Part shown: positions 51,250-60,300 of the stretch, piece by piece
Layout: the number at the start of each line of letters is the position of its first letter
Numbering within the stretch: the first letter of the stretch is position 1
Source of the DNA: Paraburkholderia lacunae
GTDB lineage: Bacteria; Pseudomonadota; Gammaproteobacteria; Burkholderiales; Burkholderiaceae
NCBI RefSeq assembly: GCF_003353175.1
Contig: NZ_QHKS01000020.1
Location: 62,001 to 126,000 of the forward strand
DNA length: 64,000 bases
Direction: 5' to 3'
The notes under the pieces: model-generated
The model's input: only the letters and a program-made list of their open reading frames with translations
Database searches by the model: none
Told to the model about the DNA's origin: nothing
Program-made: the position numbers and the translations under genes

Positions 51250-51345
51250 AGATCGTTAGCTCGGAGATAACGAATTCCCGCCGGGCGTAATTGAACCGAT
51301 GCCGCTCGCACCATAGACTCGATTCAAGTTTCCAGCGAGAGTGGT
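51250..51345 (+). promoter_or_regulatory. decayed copy of the mdcA promoter
   Basis: Aligns base for base with the minus-strand sequence upstream of mdcA: both have AAGATC, TTA..N9..TAACG, ATTGAACCGAT, CTCGC and CCATAGACTC in the same order, with about one base in five changed. The dyad core is degraded from TTACCCTTGGGATAA to TTAGCTCGGAGATAA. Confidence 0.75.
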
Positions 51346-51543
51346 ATGTCCAATCAAAGTCCGTCCGATTCCGGCTCGGCCACCCGCCTTGCGGAAAAAC
51401 ATCGCCGACCGCCGCCCGTCGGTTCGATCACGGATGACGTGGTATTGCCGATCGACTGAGTCGTGGGCGTCGTTCGAAACCTGATTTCGCCGGGCGATAT
51501 GGGAGTTCGCCAGATCACAAAACGCCAGCGAATTCTTGCTACG
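51346..51543 (+). pseudogene. mdcA: mdcA relic (5' end only)
   Basis: MSNQSPSDSG, then RLAEKHRRPPPVGSITDDVV and LP, matches the start of the intact mdcA (MSSQSPS, RRAEKHRR, ADGVVLPPE). A TGA at 51457-51459 replaces the Arg of ERIVDV, after which VVGVVRNLISPGD matches IVDVLQNLIAPGD; a frameshift then gives QNASEFL against QKQADFL. Homology ends near 51543. Confidence 0.8.
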
Positions 51544-51815
51544 TCAGCCTCCCCGGCCTTCTCTAACGCCGCCTCGTCAGTGTCTGCTTCGGGTCACCCG
51601 TAGCGGACATATGGAAGTTGAAATTTGTCGCCGAAAAGCGGACACGTGTCGACAGCTTCGGCCATTGTCGCGAACGCCGACCCAGGAAAGCGACAGTAGT
51701 GAGCACATGGATACGTTGCATATCCCGTATCCGTAGGCAAGGTTCCGCGCTTGCTCCGGACGCGCACCGCGCGTGCGGCCATCCAGTGAGTAACGAGAAT
51801 ATATAGGAGACTAAG

Positions 51816-53042
51816 ATGCACAGGTCAGCTTGGGTGAAGGCTTCGGTCGTATGCGCGGTGTTTGCGCTGGCCGGTTGTGGCGGCAACGATAAGGTGGGAA
51901 CGGGACCACACTTTGTCGCCGACATTGCGGTGCCGAACGTGAAAGCAGGGGTCAATTTTTCGTTCGATATCGGCATCACGAACGGCAACCGCTACTATTT
52001 CACCGATCGCAATAACGCGGCTCTGGACGTGATAGACATTCCGACCAAGACCTTTGTCAAGGCGATCCAGGGCAGCGGGAATCTCGCATTCGCAGGTCTT
52101 GGGTCGGCGAATTCGACGTCCGGGCCCGATGGCGCAACGCCGGTCGGCAGCCTCATCTATACCGGTGACGTCAACTCCGTGAAAATCGTCGACCCTGCTG
52201 CGGGCGCCGTGCTCACCAACATCCCTGTCAGCGCCACCGGCGTGCGGGCGGACGAAGGTTGCCTCGATTCGACGCACGGCGTCTTCATGATCTCCAGTCC
52301 CGAAGAGCCGACGCCATTCGCGACTTTCATCAGCACCACTACGCAAAGTGTGATCGCGAAAGTCACCTTCACGGACGCGGCCGGTCAACCCACCGCGGGG
52401 CTGGAGGCGTGCGTGTACGACGCGGCGAGCGACAGCTTCTATGTCAACGTCGATGGAAGCACTGCAAATCCGCATGGCGAACTGGTCAAGCTGCCCGGCG
52501 CAGCGATTCGCGCGATGCCGTCTGGGACGACGCAGAATTACACGGCCCTTTCGGGTGTAGCGATGTACCCGGAAGGCAATTGCGATCCGACCGGTCTCGC
52601 GCTGGGGCCGGGCACCGACATCGCCGTTGGGTGCCGCGAGGCGACTACAGGCTCACCACTGTTGATGCAAATCTTCAACCGGGCAAGCGGCGCGCTCGTC
52701 GCTTCGCTTAACGCGGGCGGCGGCGATCAACTCGAATACGACGCCGCGACGAACCGATACTACAACGCGACAAGCCGGTGGACTGCATCGGGCAACGCTT
52801 CGACGAACGGAACGTGCACCGCGGCCTCGCCGTGCACACCGATGCTCACGATCGTCGACGCTGGCTCGCGCAGCGTTGCGGCGCGGCTTAACACCGGCAA
52901 CAATGCGCATTCGGTCGCGATTGATCCCGCAACTGGGCTCGTCTTTGTTCCCTACTCTTCTGCCACCGCGCCGGCTGGTTGTCCGGGCTGCGCATCGAAC
53001 GGGTTTGTCAACGGAGGGGTATCTGTGTTTGCCGCCCGATAG
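51816..53042 (+). CDS. beta-propeller lipoprotein, unknown
   Basis: 408 aa. Lipobox signal (VCAVFALAGCGGND). The mature part has repeats of the propeller kind (DRNNAALDVIDIPTKTFVKA; SLIYTGDVNSVKIVDPAAGA; LTIVDAGSRSVAARLNTGNN) and a Cys-rich tail (CPGCAS). Ligand unknown. ATG 51816 has TAGGAGA upstream. Located 161 bp upstream of acs copy 2. Confidence 0.75.
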   Translation: MHRSAWVKASVVCAVFALAGCGGNDKVGTGPHFVADIAVPNVKAGVNFSFDIGITNGNRYYFTDRNNAALDVIDIPTKTFVKAIQGSGNLAFAGLGSANSTSGPDGATPVGSLIYTGDVNSVKIVDPAAGAVLTNIPVSATGVRADEGCLDSTHGVFMISSPEEPTPFATFISTTTQSVIAKVTFTDAAGQPTAGLEACVYDAASDSFYVNVDGSTANPHGELVKLPGAAIRAMPSGTTQNYTALSGVAMYPEGNCDPTGLALGPGTDIAVGCREATTGSPLLMQIFNRASGALVASLNAGGGDQLEYDAATNRYYNATSRWTASGNASTNGTCTAASPCTPMLTIVDAGSRSVAARLNTGNNAHSVAIDPATGLVFVPYSSATAPAGCPGCASNGFVNGGVSVFAAR

Positions 53043-53203
53043 CAGCACGGCAAGCGGGCGATCGATATAGCCGGGGCTGGCGCGCTATCAAGCGTCCAGA
53101 TCCCGGGCCACCTGAGGTTGCCCGCAACGCAATGTGCGTCGGCGGCTCAAGCCAGGCTGCAGCGGCGGGAGGTCGGGGCCCTTTTTGTCGAGGAAACACC
53201 CAC

Positions 53204-55210
53204 ATGAAGCCATTCGAAGGAGAGAACTTGCCCGACATCGAATCAATGACGCGAGAGAGCCGCGTTTTCAACGTACCCGATGCGTTTTCAAAGGGGGCGG
53301 CAATCCCAGCTATGGAACATTACGACGCGCTCTGCGCCGAAGCCGAACGGGATTATGAAGGATTCTGGGCCCGCCTCGCCCGGACCAATCTGTTGTGGTC
53401 GAAGCCGTTCACCGAAGTTCTTGATGAAAGCAACGCGCCGCTATATCGATGGTTTGGCGATGGCCAGCTCAATGCGTCATACAACTGTCTGGATCGCAAC
53501 CTCCACGACGGGAACGGCGACAAGTTGGCCATCCTGTTCGAGGCCGATGACGGGACCCTGACGAGCGTCACGTACCGAGAGTTGCATGCCAGAGTCTGCC
53601 GCTTCGCGAACGCGCTCAAGCACCTTGGCGTCGCCAGGGGCGATCGTGTCGTCATCTATCTGCCGATGTCGATCGAAGGTGTGGTGGCGATGCAGGCTTG
53701 CGCGCGTATCGGAGCGACGCATTCGGTGGTATTCGGTGGCTTTTCCGCGAAGGCGTTGCAGGAGCGCGTCTCGGATCTCGGTGCAGTAGCGCTTGTCACC
53801 GCAGATGAACAGATGCGAGCGGGGAAAGCGCTTCCGCTTAAAGCGATTGCGGATGAGGCGATCGAACTGGGAGGTTGCGAATCCGTGCGTCACATGGTCG
53901 TTTACCGGCGAACGGGCGGCAGGATCAGGTGGACAGAAAATCGTGACCGCTGGATGCACGAAATTTCGGCAGACCAGTCCGATATCTGCGACGCCGAACC
54001 GGTAGACGCCGAACACCCTCTCTTTGTGCTGTACACCTCCGGATCCACAGGGCGGCCCAAGGGTGTGCAGCACAGCACGGCCGGCTACCTTCTGTGGGCT
54101 ATGCTCACGATGAAATGGACCTTCGACATCAAGGCCGACGACGTGTTCTGGTGTACCGCCGATATCGGCTGGATCACAGGGCATACCTATATCGCGTACG
54201 GGCCGCTCGCAGCGGGCGCGACGCAAGTGATGTTCGAAGGCGTGCCAACTTACCCGGACGCGGGTCGCTTCTGGGAAATGATCGCGCGCCACAAGGTAAG
54301 TGTTTTCTATACCGCGCCCACAGCTATCCGGTCACTGATCAAGGCGGCGGAAGCGGATGCCGAAGTCCATCCGGCGGGCTATAACCTCTCGAGCTTGAGA
54401 CTACTGGGCACCGTCGGCGAACCGATCAGCCCTGATACGTGGATGTGGTACTACCATCACGTCGGTGGGGACCGCTGCCCGATAGTCGATACATTCTGGC
54501 AGACCGAAACGGGGGGGCACGTGATTGCGCCTTTGCCGGGCGCCACCCCGCTCGTTCCAGGTTCGTGCACGCTTCCGTTGCCGGGCATCATGGCGTCGGT
54601 TGTCGATGAAACCGGGCAGGTGTTGCCCAACGGCAGCGGCGGCCTCCTCGCAATCAAGCGCCCATGGCCATCCATGATCCGTACGATCTGGGGTGATACC
54701 GAACGGTTCAGGCAGAGTTATTTCCCGGTGGAACTCGGAGGGGACGTCTATCTCGCCGGGGATGGGGCGATCCGCGACAAGGACAGCGGGTATTTCACCA
54801 TCACGGGACGCATCGACGACGTGCTCAACGTTTCCGGCCACCGGATGGGTACGATGGAAATCGAATCCGCACTGGTCGCTCACCCCATGGTCGCCGAGGC
54901 GGCCGTGGTGGGGCGCTCTGACGAAGTGACCGGGGAAGCCATCTGCGCCTTCGTGGTACTCAAGCATGAGTGCCCGTCCGGCGCAGAAGCACAGCAGCTC
55001 GCCGCGGAATTGCGTAAGTGGGTTGGCACGGAGATCGGCCCGATTGCCAAACCGAAGGACATCCGGTTCGGCGACAACTTGCCGAAGACGCGCTCGGGAA
55101 AGATCATGAGACGATTACTGCGTTCCCTGGCGAAAGGCGAAACGATCACGCAGGATGTATCGACCCTCGAGAATCCGTCCATTCTGAACCAACTGGGCGA
55201 GGCATTCTAA
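53204..55210 (+). CDS. acs: acetyl-CoA synthetase (AMP-forming), copy 2
   Basis: 668 aa, paralogue of the enzyme at 1666. YTSGSTGRPKG (about 276), GEPISPDTW, DTFWQTETGG, GRIDDVLNVSGHRMG and PKTRSGK (Lys about 632) are all present. ATG 53204 has GAGGAAA upstream; an in-frame start at 52979 would lie within the lipoprotein gene. In the malonate locus it can activate the acetate released by malonate decarboxylase. Confidence 0.93.
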   Translation: MKPFEGENLPDIESMTRESRVFNVPDAFSKGAAIPAMEHYDALCAEAERDYEGFWARLARTNLLWSKPFTEVLDESNAPLYRWFGDGQLNASYNCLDRNLHDGNGDKLAILFEADDGTLTSVTYRELHARVCRFANALKHLGVARGDRVVIYLPMSIEGVVAMQACARIGATHSVVFGGFSAKALQERVSDLGAVALVTADEQMRAGKALPLKAIADEAIELGGCESVRHMVVYRRTGGRIRWTENRDRWMHEISADQSDICDAEPVDAEHPLFVLYTSGSTGRPKGVQHSTAGYLLWAMLTMKWTFDIKADDVFWCTADIGWITGHTYIAYGPLAAGATQVMFEGVPTYPDAGRFWEMIARHKVSVFYTAPTAIRSLIKAAEADAEVHPAGYNLSSLRLLGTVGEPISPDTWMWYYHHVGGDRCPIVDTFWQTETGGHVIAPLPGATPLVPGSCTLPLPGIMASVVDETGQVLPNGSGGLLAIKRPWPSMIRTIWGDTERFRQSYFPVELGGDVYLAGDGAIRDKDSGYFTITGRIDDVLNVSGHRMGTMEIESALVAHPMVAEAAVVGRSDEVTGEAICAFVVLKHECPSGAEAQQLAAELRKWVGTEIGPIAKPKDIRFGDNLPKTRSGKIMRRLLRSLAKGETITQDVSTLENPSILNQLGEAF

Positions 55211-55369
55211 CGGGCGGGTTGGAGAGGACGATGTGATTCTCGCCTCGAAGATCTGTCATTGTTTTTATTGGCGGACACGAGGTCCCACTGAAGCATGCGG
55301 GATTAACGCTATATGTCAGAAGCGGAGGCGAGCCGATAATCGTCGAATCAGATCATTTAACAGTTCAAG

Positions 55370-56284
55370 ATGCGCGACCGAATCGACGACGAAATCACGT
55401 TTCGCAAGCTGGAAGTGCTGCTCGCATTCATGGACACCGGCAATCTGTCGAAGGCAGCGGAGGCTCTGAATGTGAGCACGGTCAGCGTGCATCGTGCGCT
55501 GCATTCACTGGAACAGGGCGTGCGGTGTGCGCTGTTCCGGCACGAGGGCCGCAACCTGAAGTCGACGGAAGCCGCGCAGATGCTTGCCGATGTAGCACAG
55601 GAGGTGATCACGCTGATGTCGGATGGCATTCGCGCGACGCGTGAGGCCGCGGGTTACTCGTCGGATCGTCTGAAGATTGGCTCTCTGTATTCGCTGACTA
55701 TCAAGACCGTGCCTGGCATCGTCATCGATATCAAGGTGCGGCGGCCGACGCTTCAGGTCGAGCTCGTGCTTGGGCCGAATGCCGAACTGCTGGAGAAGTT
55801 GAAGCTGGGCGTCATTGATGCCGCCCTGATGGCGGTGCCCGACGCCGAGCCTGAAGTTGAATCCATTCCGTTGTTCGAAGACGACATCTTTTTCGCAGCG
55901 CCAGCCGGATCGCCCTACGCTAATCAGCAGGCCGTCGATTTGAGGGAATGTCGCGACGAGACATTCGTTTCGCTAGGCGAGGGCTTCGCGACGTATCATG
56001 GCTTTCTGGAGGCGTTTCGCGTCGCGGACTTTACGCCAAACGTCACCATGAGAGTCGGCGATATATTTTCGCTGATGAACCTTGTGAGCGGCGGGGTAGG
56101 TTATACGCTGTTGCCAGGGCGTGTACGCGGGGTATTCGGCGACAAGGTGCAATTCATTCCGCTGCAGCCGCGCTACCTGATGCGCCAGACCATTGGCGTG
56201 AGCTTCCTGCGTGCACGCGAACGGGACCCGAACCTGCTCGCGCTCATGGCCGTCTGCCGGCTTCGCACGAGAAGCGCCGACTGA
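55370..56284 (+). CDS. mdcR: LysR-type regulator of malonate genes (MdcR-like)
   Basis: 304 aa. The N-terminal HTH (TFRKLEVLLAFMDTGNLSKA, AEALNVSTVSVHRALHSLEQ) and the substrate domain with GSLYSLTIKTVPGI match LysR regulators of malonate use. Lies 159 bp after acs2 and convergent to the mdc operon, with 21 bp between its stop and that of mdcH. Likely binds the dyad at 63248. Confidence 0.82.
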   Translation: MRDRIDDEITFRKLEVLLAFMDTGNLSKAAEALNVSTVSVHRALHSLEQGVRCALFRHEGRNLKSTEAAQMLADVAQEVITLMSDGIRATREAAGYSSDRLKIGSLYSLTIKTVPGIVIDIKVRRPTLQVELVLGPNAELLEKLKLGVIDAALMAVPDAEPEVESIPLFEDDIFFAAPAGSPYANQQAVDLRECRDETFVSLGEGFATYHGFLEAFRVADFTPNVTMRVGDIFSLMNLVSGGVGYTLLPGRVRGVFGDKVQFIPLQPRYLMRQTIGVSFLRARERDPNLLALMAVCRLRTRSAD

Positions 56285-56305
56285 CCACCACGCTTCAGGG
56301 TGCAA

Positions 56306-57235
56306 TTACTGGCGCGCCTGTTCCCGTTCAATGAGCATGCCAAGGTCCGGAAGTGAGGTCGCGCTGGATACCGCGATCCCCTCCGTGAAAATCGCGCTGC
56401 TCAGCCGTGTCAGCGTGCTGGATGGCGGCATCTCGATCGCGAGGCGCGCGCCTCGTTCCCACGCGAGCCTCACTGTATCGTCCCAGCGCACCTGCCGCGC
56501 CATGTTGCCGGCAAGATCGGCCGCGATGCGCGGACCGTCGAAAAGCGGGCGTGCAATGCTGCTGCTCAGATACACAAGGTGAGGCGCGCGCACGGAGACC
56601 TGGCCGAAGGCATCGGCGAGTGCAGTCGCGGACGCGTCGAGCAAGGCGCAATGCGAAGGGACCGCCACGTCGAGACGCTCATGGCGTTGCGCCCCGTGCT
56701 CACCCGCAAGTGTTGCAAGGCGTTGCATGGCGGCGTCGCTGCCCGCGACCACCATCTGCGTCCGGGCGTTGATGTTTGCCAGAAAGACCGGCATGGCCGG
56801 GCTGTTCACTTCCGCGATCAATCGTTCGAGCGCGCGCTGCGTCATGCCGACGATCGCGGTCATGCCGTAGCCGTGCGGGAAAGCTTGTTCCATCAACTGG
56901 CCGCGCAACGCGACGAGTCTGACCGCATCGGCGTACGGCAGAGCGCCCGCGATCACTGCGGCTGGATAGGCGCCGATCGAAAGGCCCGTGACCATGTCGG
57001 GCTTATGGCCGAAGGCGCTGATGACGCGCGCCTGGGCGACGCCCGCGATCAGCAGGCAAAGTTGGACCGCTACGGTGGAGCGCAGCGAGTTCGTGTCGTC
57101 AAGCGACAGGGCGTCGTAGCCCAGCGCGTCGCTGGCTTCTTCCAGTGCGCGAGCAACCTCGGCGTGATCCGGCAACGCGTGCAGCATGCCACTGCGCTGC
57201 GCGCCCTGGCCAGGGAACGTGAGTAGCACGCTCAC
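56306..57235 (-). CDS. mdcH: malonate decarboxylase epsilon subunit (malonyl-S-ACP transferase)
   Basis: 309 aa. Malonyl-CoA:ACP transferase fold: LLTFPGQGAQRSGM at the N-terminus, then the GLSIGAYPAA nucleophile Ser motif and a His in VAVPSHCALLD. It primes the carrier with malonyl. GTG 57235 begins VSVLLTFPG, overlapping the stop of a short ORF (GTGA); no strong ribosome site of its own. Confidence 0.88.
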   Translation of the reverse strand: MSVLLTFPGQGAQRSGMLHALPDHAEVARALEEASDALGYDALSLDDTNSLRSTVAVQLCLLIAGVAQARVISAFGHKPDMVTGLSIGAYPAAVIAGALPYADAVRLVALRGQLMEQAFPHGYGMTAIVGMTQRALERLIAEVNSPAMPVFLANINARTQMVVAGSDAAMQRLATLAGEHGAQRHERLDVAVPSHCALLDASATALADAFGQVSVRAPHLVYLSSSIARPLFDGPRIAADLAGNMARQVRWDDTVRLAWERGARLAIEMPPSSTLTRLSSAIFTEGIAVSSATSLPDLGMLIEREQARQ

Positions 57236-57318
57236 GATGCGCCGGCGGCCCACGGGCCCGCTGCCTGCAGGGAGTCGTGCGGCTGGAGCAGGCCGTCGAC
57301 GGTTTCGGGGATAGACAA
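57232..57318 (-). pseudogene. short ORF in the mdcG position
   Basis: TTG 57318 with GAAGGAG upstream gives LSIPETVDGLLQPHDSLQAA, then GPWAAGAS, and the stop overlaps the mdcH GTG. The LLQPHD stretch resembles the N-terminal PHDLL of phosphoribosyl-dephospho-CoA transferase (MdcG), which sits before mdcH in mdc operons. Only 28 codons remain, so this may be the scar of a deleted mdcG; the match is short. Confidence 0.4.
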
Positions 57319-57357
57319 GCGATTCTCCTTCACGCCGCACATGCGAGGCTCCGCGTT

Positions 57358-58125
57358 TCAGGTACCCATCAGCGCTTTCGTCGCGAAGAACAGTACCGAC
57401 GGTCCGAGCAGGCAGCCGACGCCCGTGTGAAACGTTGCGATCAGCGCGCCGTAGGGGACGAGGCGCCGGTCGGTCGCGGCGAGCCCTGCGCTCACGCCGC
57501 TGACGGTGCCCGCCAGTCCGCCAAAAATCATCGCGGAGCGCGGCGTCTTCAGTCCCATGAAGCCTGCTGCGAGCGGCGTGCCGATCATCACGATAATTGC
57601 CTTGATCAGCCCTGCGGCGATGCTGAGCGCCATCACATCGGAACTGGCGCCGATCGCGGCTCCCGTCACCGGTCCCACGATGTAGGTGACCGCTCCCGCA
57701 CCGATGGTGGTCATACTGACCGCGTCGGTGTAGCCGAACGCATGCGCGATGCTCGCGCCTACGATGAACGGCAACACCGTTCCGAGCAGCAGAGATACTA
57801 CGCCGATGAGCCCGGCCTTGCGCGCCTCGGTGGCCTGCACCTCGAACGCTGTCGCGACGATGGCGAAGTCCCGCAGCATCGCACCGCCCATCAGGCCGAC
57901 GCCGGTGAAGAGCGGCAGGTCGGCGAGACCTTTTTGTCCGCCGGTGAAGGCGCCGCCCAACCAGGCCAGCACGAGGCCGATCACAATGGCGATTGCCGAG
58001 CCGTGCACGCGCCCGAACGTCAGCTTGCGCGAAATCAGCGACGACACCCACATGATGAGGCCGACCAGCGCAAACGAGGTAACAAGGCCGTTCTGGATCA
58101 ATACTTTATCGAGCATATGCAACAT
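57358..58125 (-). CDS. madM: malonate transporter subunit MadM
   Basis: 255 aa with about nine membrane segments (GLIMWVSSLISRKL, HGSAIAIVIGLVLAWLGG, LMGGAMLRDFAIVATAFEVQ, GAGAVTYIVGPVTGAAIGAS). Together with MadL it forms a Na+:malonate symporter in related systems. ATG 58125 has CAGGAG upstream. Starts 14 bp after madL. Confidence 0.9.
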   Translation of the reverse strand: MLHMLDKVLIQNGLVTSFALVGLIMWVSSLISRKLTFGRVHGSAIAIVIGLVLAWLGGAFTGGQKGLADLPLFTGVGLMGGAMLRDFAIVATAFEVQATEARKAGLIGVVSLLLGTVLPFIVGASIAHAFGYTDAVSMTTIGAGAVTYIVGPVTGAAIGASSDVMALSIAAGLIKAIIVMIGTPLAAGFMGLKTPRSAMIFGGLAGTVSGVSAGLAATDRRLVPYGALIATFHTGVGCLLGPSVLFFATKALMGT

Positions 58126-58139
58126 GACGGACTCCTGCT

Positions 58140-58535
58140 TCAGATTTCTTCAAGTTGCGGAGCGTTCACGAACGACGTGCTGTCGTGACCGGTGCGGGAA
58201 AGAACGGCGATGCAGCATGCGCAGACGGCCGCGGCTCCCAATGCTGAAAGGAGCGCGACTGGACCGCCCTTGAGCGCGGCAACGACGTTCTGGTTGGCGG
58301 CCATGGCGACCACCACGGGGATATACATCGCGCCCCAGAAGCCCACACCCGCTTCGGTTTCCTTCGGCAGCAGCCCCTTCTTGTGCAGATAGAGACGCAG
58401 GAAAATCAGCAGCAACATGGCGATACCCACGCCGCCGACATTCGTCTTCACGCCGATCGCGACCCCGAGCAGGTCGCCGAGAAAGAGTCCCGCCAGATGG
58501 CAGAACGCAAGCAGTGCAGTTCCATAGATGATCAT
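58140..58535 (-). CDS. madL: malonate transporter subunit MadL
   Basis: 131 aa with four helices (TALLAFCHLAGLFLGDLLGV; GGVGIAMLLLIFLRLYLHKK; WGAMYIPVVVAMAANQNVVA; ALLSALGAAAVCACCIAVLS). ATG 58535 has CAGGAGA upstream. It lies 92 bp after mdcE and precedes madM. Confidence 0.9.
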   Translation of the reverse strand: MIIYGTALLAFCHLAGLFLGDLLGVAIGVKTNVGGVGIAMLLLIFLRLYLHKKGLLPKETEAGVGFWGAMYIPVVVAMAANQNVVAALKGGPVALLSALGAAAVCACCIAVLSRTGHDSTSFVNAPQLEEI

Positions 58536-58627
58536 GTTGCGTCTCCTGTAGTAGCTTTATCGGCTCGAAGTCGGCCGGATTTTTCTCTGCGCCCTGGGGG
58601 CGCATCAAAACGGGTATTGCTGCATGT

Positions 58628-59443
58628 TCAGCGCCATTGTTCGCGCAGCTTCTGACGCACCTTCACCGAGGCCGCGCGGTGTACGCTGCCGAGCCGACAG
58701 CCCAGGCCGCGCGACGGGTCGGCGCGGATGTCGTCGAGTGCGGCTTGCAGAGTCTGTTCTACGATGGATTGATCGGCGAGCGTCGGTGCATCGGCGTTGC
58801 TCACGCTGAGCAGTTTCCACAGCAATCCGAGCGACGCGTAGCTGTCGATGTCATAGGCCATCGGCGGCACGCGGGCCGTGAATGCTTCGAGATCGGCAAC
58901 CGAGCGCAGCGTGACCCGCGCGGCGGATTCCTTGCCCATCGCGTGAACCATGACCTGCGAATCCGCAAGCGCTACCAGGCGGTTCGCCTGATAGCCATGC
59001 GCGAGAAATGCGCCCGACATCGCACGCCCCACGATCAGACCGATCACCGGATGGCCGGCGAGGCGCGCGCTCGCGTAGGCATCGGCGGCGCCGGCCAGGG
59101 CCTGATGGATGCCATAGGCTTCCTCGCGTCGGCCATACGCCTGGCTCGCGACGTCAATGACCGCGACAATGGCGCGCTTTTCGTCCTGTTTCGCATCGGC
59201 ATCGACAACTTCACGCACCGCCCGGGCGACCTCCCATGCTTCGACGAGACCAATTTCGCCGCTGCGTGCGCGCGGGAAGGGATTATCGGGGTCCGGCACC
59301 ACGGCAATGAAGCGCGCCGGATGGTCGCCCAGCCGTGCGTCGGCGACACGCACCGAGGGCCGGTAGTCCGGCTGCAACGGCGTGCTGAAAGTAAGCGCAT
59401 CCAGCCAGACGGCGCCGCGCTTCGAAAACTCGCCCGTGTTCAT
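58628..59443 (-). CDS. mdcE: malonate decarboxylase gamma subunit (co-decarboxylase)
   Basis: 271 aa of the carboxyltransferase family: ARSGEIGLVEAWEVARAV, AVIDVASQAYGRREEAYGIH, IGLIVGRAMSGAFLAHGYQA. Works with MdcD to remove CO2 from malonyl-S-ACP. ATG 59443 overlaps the mdcD stop by 4 nt (ATGA). Confidence 0.9.
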   Translation of the reverse strand: MNTGEFSKRGAVWLDALTFSTPLQPDYRPSVRVADARLGDHPARFIAVVPDPDNPFPRARSGEIGLVEAWEVARAVREVVDADAKQDEKRAIVAVIDVASQAYGRREEAYGIHQALAGAADAYASARLAGHPVIGLIVGRAMSGAFLAHGYQANRLVALADSQVMVHAMGKESAARVTLRSVADLEAFTARVPPMAYDIDSYASLGLLWKLLSVSNADAPTLADQSIVEQTLQAALDDIRADPSRGLGCRLGSVHRAASVKVRQKLREQWR

Positions 59444-60300
59444 GACTGGAACCCCTTGCCGTAGATGGCGACCACATTTTCCGGGCTGCTCTGCTCGCTC
59501 GGATCGATTTCGGAAAGCCGTTGCAGAAAACCCGCGACACGTTCGCTGCGGCACGCTTCGGGACGCCCCGCGCGGAAGCGTTCGATTACAGCGGTCCGGA
59601 CCGCGTCGGCGTCGTCGCCGACGTACACATCGACCAGGCCCGTGCGATACCGTTGTTCGCCACCCGTGAAGCTCCAGATCATCGGACGGTCGCGTGAGTC
59701 GAATTCCGTGATCCCCGCTTCCTGCTCGATGACGGCCGGTCCGTTAAGACCGAGGCGTGCTTCGCGGGTCGCAATCAGATAGCTGCACAGGCCGGCTGCG
59801 ATCGACATGCCGCCATAGCAGCCGATCGGGCCCGCCGTGATCCCGATTACCGGCTGATAGCGCCGCAAATCGACGATGGCCGCGTGGATCTCCGCGATCG
59901 CCGCGAGCCCGAGGTTCGCCTCCTGCAACCGGACGCCGCCGGTTTCGAAGAGAATGACGGCGCGCGTCGGGATGCCGTTGCGGTTATCTTCGGCAGCGAG
60001 TTCGAGGCTGCCGGCGATCTTCGCCGCCGATACTTCGCCCATGCTGCCGCCCTGGAAGCCGCCATCGATGCCAAGCACGACGGCGGGCAGTCCGTCGATG
60101 GATCCTCTGGCGACTACGGTGCCGTCGTCGGCCTGGGTCACGATGCCCTGGCGCGCAAGCCATGGCGAGCTCACGCGCTCGAACGAATCAAGCAATTCGC
60201 TGAAGGTACCTTCGTCGAGCAGCTTCTTAGCGCGGTTGCGCGCATTGAGTTCAATGAAGCTTTCGCGCGCGAGCAGTTCCTGTGCGTCCATGTTCTTCAC
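59440..60300 (-). CDS. mdcD: malonate decarboxylase beta subunit
   Basis: 286 aa. Carboxyltransferase fold: GIDGGFQGGSMGEVSAAKIA, ILFETGGVRLQEANLGL, GITAGPIGCYGGMSIAAGLC and RLGLNGPAVIEQEAG. Catalyses decarboxylation with MdcE. GTG 60300 overlaps the mdcC stop (GTGA); ATG 60291 is an alternative start. Confidence 0.92.
   Translation of the reverse strand: MKNMDAQELLARESFIELNARNRAKKLLDEGTFSELLDSFERVSSPWLARQGIVTQADDGTVVARGSIDGLPAVVLGIDGGFQGGSMGEVSAAKIAGSLELAAEDNRNGIPTRAVILFETGGVRLQEANLGLAAIAEIHAAIVDLRRYQPVIGITAGPIGCYGGMSIAAGLCSYLIATREARLGLNGPAVIEQEAGITEFDSRDRPMIWSFTGGEQRYRTGLVDVYVGDDADAVRTAVIERFRAGRPEACRSERVAGFLQRLSEIDPSEQSSPENVVAIYGKGFQS

Noticed and set aside
51560..51815. Small ORFs between the mdcA relic and the propeller lipoprotein
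   Set aside because: Frames on both strands look like a dispersed low-value sequence; no ribosome site or family match.
52979..53203. Upstream start for acs copy 2
   Set aside because: It would lie within the end of the lipoprotein gene; ATG 53204 has a ribosome site and gives the family length.
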